Translations under genes and position numbers: made by a program
Notes under the pieces: model-generated
Database searches by the model: none
What the model was told of the DNA's origin: nothing
The model's input: only the letters and a program-made list of their open reading frames with translations
In this document: piece after piece, positions 60,381-64,000 of the stretch
Position numbering within the stretch: the stretch's first letter is position 1
Layout: the number at the start of each line of letters is the position of its first letter
Origin: Dastarcus helophoroides
Taxonomy: Eukaryota; Arthropoda; Insecta; Coleoptera; Bothrideridae
Length of the DNA: 64,000 nt
Assembly (NCBI GenBank): GCA_028583605.1
Contig: CM053330.1
Location: 24,020,129-24,084,128 of the forward strand
Direction: 5' to 3'

Positions 60381-60440
60381 TTTGGAAACCAAATACCGGT
60401 TTCGATCTTGTTAGATCTCATCAGTTTGTTATGACCAACT
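60381..60440 (-). ncRNA. Hammerhead ribozyme motif, unit 1
   Basis: Minus strand: stem I CAAA (60428-60425) with TTTG (60393-60390), extendable past a bulged G; core CTGATGA (60424-60418); stem II GATC, loop TAACAA, GATC; GAAAC (60403-60399); stem III within ACCGGT; then A at 60394 giving a GTA cleavage triplet, an allowed NUH. All invariant core bases are present. Confidence 0.75.
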
Positions 60441-60759
60441 CGAATGCTAACAAATGTTTCGACAATAAATATTAAAGAATTCACGGACGTCAAGCGTGTG
60501 ACTTCTTAGTACTACCGTCACCTATTGGCCCATAAAGAAACTATGGCCATCGCCAACAATGTCGTATGCAAGTAGAATGTAACCTAGACTACAAATTTAT
60601 GCAGCCATCCAGGCGACTGTAGTGAATCATAGATAGCTGAACTACCAACAGTTGAAACACTGCCACCTAGCGAAGGGATTGCTCTCTAGGAAAAAGTTCC
60701 CAGAAGACAAGGATTCTAATGCACAGACCAATAGGTTTAAACATTTATTAGATTCGAAG

Positions 60760-60820
60760 TTTGGAAACCAAATACCTGTTTCGATCTTGTTAGATCTCGT
60801 CAGTTTGGTATATCCAACTC
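60760..60820 (-). ncRNA. Hammerhead ribozyme motif, unit 2
   Basis: Minus strand: stem I ACCAAA (60809-60804) with TTTGGT (60772-60767), six perfect pairs; core CTGACGA (60803-60797); stem II GATC, loop TAACAA, GATC; GAAAC (60782-60778); a short stem III in ACAGGT; GTA triplet with A at 60773. Relative to unit 1, core position 7 changes from T to C (a permitted N), and stem I is one continuous helix without the bulge. Confidence 0.78.
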
Positions 60821-61364
60821 GAATGCTAACAAATGTTCCGACAAATAACTACTAAAGAATCAACGAACGTCAAGCGTGTGACTCTCAGACTACCGCCACC
60901 TATTGGTCCATACAGAAAGTTATGGCCATCGCCAACAATGTCGTACTGCAAGTATGATTCACTATACACGCCTGGAGGGCTGCATGAATTTGTAAGTCTA
61001 GGTTGTATTCTACTTTATCTTCAAATATGTCGAGGTTAAGTACGAATTTTCAACTTTTCTTTCCCGAAAATATTTTTATAAATTTTTCAAATTTTTCCCG
61101 TAATGTGGATATATTTTTTCAAAATTACAAACAGTTTATTCTGGTTATTTGTATATTTTGACCTTAAGCTGAAATTTTAGATTTTTATCGAGCCTTTGAC
61201 GTTTTTTTTTGTATGAAATTTTACTTTTGTCTTCAAACATGGATTCTTTTCTTTTAGGAAAGTGGAAGTCTAGAACGATCAATGGAAAGCCTATAGACAG
61301 GCAAACACACATGCTCATTTGCACATAACTTAGGGTTGATAATTTAAAACTTGAATATACTCAC

Positions 61365-62484
61365 TTATTGATGCATTGATGCCCTGGTACAAAGGCGGAC
61401 TTCCTCCTAGTCATATCAGGTCCGGGGTCATACGTTACCATCACAAAGGAACCGTCCATGATATCAGGGGCCGATCTACTTTTAAAGGGAAGATAAATCT
61501 CGCTAAATATCTCCTCGTCGCTCATCTCTTTCTTCTCCCTCACTTGTTGCTCCACATATAACTTATAAGACTCTAGGCAATCCTCGTAATCGTTATAATA
61601 CTCCTTCAGGCACCTTCTATAGATAGTCTTTCTAGTTTTTGGAGCGACCTCGCACGTATCCAAGACATTCGGTTCGCTGTAACTTTTGGACACTTCAGTC
61701 TCCGGATACTGAACGAGAAAAAACTCATCAGCTCCTAAGGAATCAGATTGGTTGTCGTAGGACTTCAGTCCGTCTTCTGGCTTGCTGTCCGAGACAGATG
61801 TGCTTGCAGCTGGAAACGGCGAAGGTAGCGTCTGCGTTCAAGCTCGGTTCCGATACAGCTTCGGCCATTTTGGTTTGAAATTCCATCGCGAAAGTTTGGT
61901 CCGACAGATTTCCTTTTGAATTTGTTGGTGTTTCTTCTTCGTTGATTCTCTCTTCTACTGTTGGAATATTTTGTACTATTGTGTGATTATCCTTAATTAC
62001 TTCAGTCTCACGTTTCGTTTGATTTAATTTTGAATTGTCTTCGGACAAAGAATCATCCATGCAAGTGTCGTAATCGTCCTTTTCTGATTGCGAATGATTG
62101 GAGGAATGAGTCAGGTAAGGATTTATCTTTCTGCTCGAATTTTTCGGCGCTGATTTTACGCCCATTGGCTTTTGATTCGGCTTCACTGAATTTTGCAATT
62201 GTGCCGTTTGTACTTTTAAAACTGATTTCAGCGTCGCTGTCTCCGATGCTTTCCCGGGTTTGCCTGATTACTTCGTCTTGGACGAAATCCTTGAAAGGTT
62301 TGGGTAATGTCTCCGTGTCCTTTTTAGGTGGGTTTTTCACCTAAATCTTCGACTTGCGACATGGAGGGGGAATTGTTAAAGGATTGATCTTCTTCGATGC
62401 AAATCTGCACCACTTCTAAGCATTCTTGGTATTCTTCTATGCACTCTTGAAGTCTTCTAGGCAAGTTTGATCATCTTCGGTGTC
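61365..62484 (-). CDS. PDZ scaffold exon 1 of the window: long disordered exon with frame breaks
   Basis: 1120 bp, acceptor TATACCCGCAG above 62484, donor GTGAGT from 61364. The protein-like reading changes frame at least four times (near 62455, 62335, 62140 and 61812): RLQECIEEYQECLEVVQI, then DTETLPKPFKDFVQDE, then EKDDYDTCMDDSLSE, then SKSYSEPNVLDTCE, YYNDYEDCLESYKLY, EIYLPFKSRSAPD and FVMVTYDPGPDM. It is rich in Ser, Glu and Lys with YxxCLE-type repeats and has no known fold. Composition and splice sites look real, so the breaks are either assembly indels or true decay. It joins exon 2 in correct phase. Confidence 0.65.
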
Positions 62485-62811
62485 CTGCGGGTATAAATAT
62501 ATTTAATTTAAACCTGTTTGTCCATACATTTTTAATTTAAGCTTTTGCTTTAACACTAGTTTTTACTATAATTATAGTCAGAAAAATCGTTACGAAAACC
62601 AAAAGTGCATCCGGTCAGCTCATGACAATAGAAGTATCGGTTAATTATTTTCAAAATTTCTGCTCCTTTTAAAAGATAATTTTAAAAAATGCCAAATAAG
62701 CCCTGAAGTTTGGCTATAAAGTAAAAAAAATTAAGAAAAATGGTTAAATTTCTTTGTTTAAAATTGAAATTCTTACATCGGGTGTAACCAACACCAAGAA
62801 AAATACATTTA

Positions 62812-62941
62812 TCTTTTTTTTTAAGTTTAATCCACTCGCAAAGGGCAACCCCATTTATGCTTTCAAAGCACTGCGAATAGGATGCGGAAACAAGGATAGA
62901 TGGCGATGAACCGCCTTTTTAAACAAGGATAAGTTGTAATT
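62812..62941 (-). mobile_element. 3' tail fragment of the L2/CR1-like LINE
   Basis: The reverse complement matches 45297-45415 almost base for base (ACCTATCCTTGTTT equivalent, GGCGGTTCATCGC, TTTGCGAGTGGATTAAAC). It encodes only the last residues of the LINE protein (SLFKKAVHR type). It abuts the foldback at 62949. Confidence 0.8.
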
Positions 62942-62948
62942 GACTTAG

Positions 62949-63771
62949 GGTACACCTCTGTATTTATGAAGATAAAATATGTAAACTTGCTACACTTAAT
63001 GTATTTATGAGAAGTCAACTATTGACATTCCTACTGCTGTTTAGCAAAAACTGATTCCAACTTTAAATTTTTAAACGGAACATCCTGTATATTATATAAT
63101 GTTGGGATCTGCACAATTTTTTGAATGCAATGCACATAAAATAAGTGATTTTTGAAGTACTGATAATTTTTTTAAACCATTTATTTGTCAATATAGGTGA
63201 TGACTCATCTTAATTAACTCTAATCGACCACATTAACGCCGCAGAAAACTAAATTAGGAAATCTTGGGAACCGTCATTTTTTTTTCCTTTGTCTTCCACA
63301 AATATTTTATCTTTTTATTGAATAGATCTTAAAATGAATCACCGAATCAACCGAATATTTCACAAGGAAAGTGAAAATATGGTTAAATTCGCCATAAATT
63401 ATACTTTTTCGCTGTATCACAGTACCATTACGGTATTATTTAAAAAAAATACATTTTTTTGTTGACTTTATTACGTGATAAAAGAATGAAATAGTTCGTT
63501 TTCCATGTGATTTAATATTTGTAGCATTAATGGAGTTCATCAGAATTAATTAGAATAAGTCATAGCCTTCTAAAACAAAAAATAACATGAGACCAAAAAA
63601 TTTGTTGAACCTTTTAAAAATCATTTATTTCACATCCATTGTGTTTCAAAAATTGTGCAGATTCCAAAAATGTGATAATATGTAAGATGTTGCATTTAAA
63701 AATGAAAAATTGTAGTGTAGCATGTTTAAACATTTTATCTTAAAAATAAATAAAAAATAGAGGAGTGTACC
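62949..63771. repeat. Foldback element D, second copy
   Basis: Ends GGTACACCTCTGTATTTATG and, inverted, AATAGAGGAGTGTACC. The internal order parallels 56529-57481 (GATTCCAACTTTAAATTTTT, 'catcctgtatattat', 'accacattaacgccgcag'). Confidence 0.7.
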
Positions 63772-64000
63772 ATGATCCTGTTCCACGCGATAGATTGCCT
63801 GAAAAAGCGATTGCGTTGGATCTTTATTTGTTAATCTTTGTTTGTTATTAAACACCTGGAAAACACTTAAAAGTAGTTATTTTATGATTGAAATGATATA
63901 AGAATAAGATAAGATTATTCTAAAGTTTAACGTTAATTTTGAGGTTAAATCAAGATTCTGAAATTGCGCAGGAAAAAATTTGAAAAAAAAAAATAAATGA
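63772..64000. other. AT-rich window end
   Basis: A minus-strand frame (VFNNKQRLTNKDPTQS then LFQAIYRVEQ) follows an acceptor-like TTTTCCAG near 63856 but has no donor before the foldback begins, so it is not called as an exon. Confidence 0.3.

Larger units (their letters stand above)
60308..61020 (-). mobile_element. Retrozyme-like tandem dimer
   Basis: Two direct units share CTAATGCACAGAC, 'tttattagattcgaagtttgg', the hammerhead, 'tcgaatgctaacaaatgtt', 'gtcaagcgtgtgact', 'ccacctattgg' and 'atggccatcgccaacaatgtcg' type blocks, with about 379 bp between equivalent hammerhead cleavage sites. Each unit carries a hammerhead core readable on the minus strand, and no protein is encoded. Animal retrozymes have this form: tandem units of a few hundred bases with type I hammerheads that release circular RNAs, probably copied by Penelope-like reverse transcriptase (family knowledge). 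Position: inside the 22-kb intron, same sense as the host transcript. Confidence 0.7.
30574..62484 (-). other. Gene model: MPDZ/INADL/Patj-type multi-PDZ scaffold, seven exons, partial
   Basis: Exons in transcript order are 62484-61365, 39032-38864, 38811-38710, 38431-38306, 35936-35838, 35788-35495 and 30664-30574. Every junction has GT and AG and the phases agree: the first exon leaves two bases (AA), completed by the T that opens the second; the next boundaries are all phase 0; the last exon leaves one base. Introns are 22332, 52, 278, 2369, 49 and 4830 bp. Proteins of this family organise junctional and polarity complexes beneath the plasma membrane by binding C-terminal peptides (family knowledge). 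The start, stop and other PDZ domains lie outside the window. Confidence 0.75.

Noticed and set aside
63775..63856. Possible upstream exon of the PDZ gene
   Set aside because: Acceptor-like site present but no credible donor before the foldback at 63771, and no family similarity recognised.
1..64000. CRISPR array or bacterial operon structure
   Set aside because: No regularly spaced identical repeats with unique spacers, no ribosome-binding sites or gene strings; the DNA is eukaryotic.

Overview
The window looks like AT-rich nuclear DNA of an insect. The evidence is one intron-rich host gene with standard GT/AG splice sites, arthropod-type transposons (RTE, L2/CR1-like and Dong/R4-like LINEs, Ty3/gypsy, mariner, hAT, Harbinger-like), and LTR core promoters with a TATA box plus a TCAGT initiator. 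There are no bacterial operons. The species cannot be named from this sequence; all names rest on reading motifs, without database searches.

The only convincing host gene lies on the minus strand. Seven exons (62484 down to 30574) have consistent splice phases and encode part of a multi-PDZ scaffold of the MPDZ/INADL/Patj type: a long disordered exon, one complete PDZ domain split over three exons, an acidic/proline-rich linker, and a short exon with the D-P-E-E-E-D-D-F-G-Y motif that precedes the next PDZ in this family. Intron sizes are extreme: 49 and 52 bp beside 22.3 kb. Neither end of the gene is in the window. The long exon has at least four frame changes, which suggests assembly indels or decay.

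Region by region: 1-3.8 kb holds foldback repeats, a possible solo LTR and a hammerhead-like motif. 3.9-9.4 kb is a three-level nest: mariner inside an RTE LINE inside a hAT transposon whose 8-bp target duplication is still visible. 10.4-12.9 kb is a 5' LTR plus broken gypsy gag, joined to a LINE tail that itself carries a Harbinger-like MITE. 13-17 kb is low-complexity repeat around a CpG-rich island. 17.2-18.3 kb is the 5' end of a Dong/R4-like LINE next to (TTA)7. 18.3-30 kb is AT-rich sequence with foldbacks, a well-formed hammerhead at 24.26 kb and a moderate-GC island at 21.5-22.6 kb. 30.5-62.5 kb is the PDZ gene, its introns filled with foldback elements, a tRNA-derived SINE dimer and a decayed L2/CR1-like LINE at 42.9-45.4 kb. 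62.8-63.8 kb has another LINE tail and a foldback.

The most interesting signal is a set of hammerhead-ribozyme motifs, all readable on the minus strand. The best is a tandem duplication at 60.3-61.0 kb whose two ~380-bp units each carry a complete hammerhead core, the arrangement expected of a retrozyme (non-autonomous circular-RNA retroelement, probably mobilised by Penelope-like elements). A second unexplained signal is a fuzzy ~25-35 bp motif around AAATTTCGACTTTTTTC that fills more than 10 kb in dispersed blocks.
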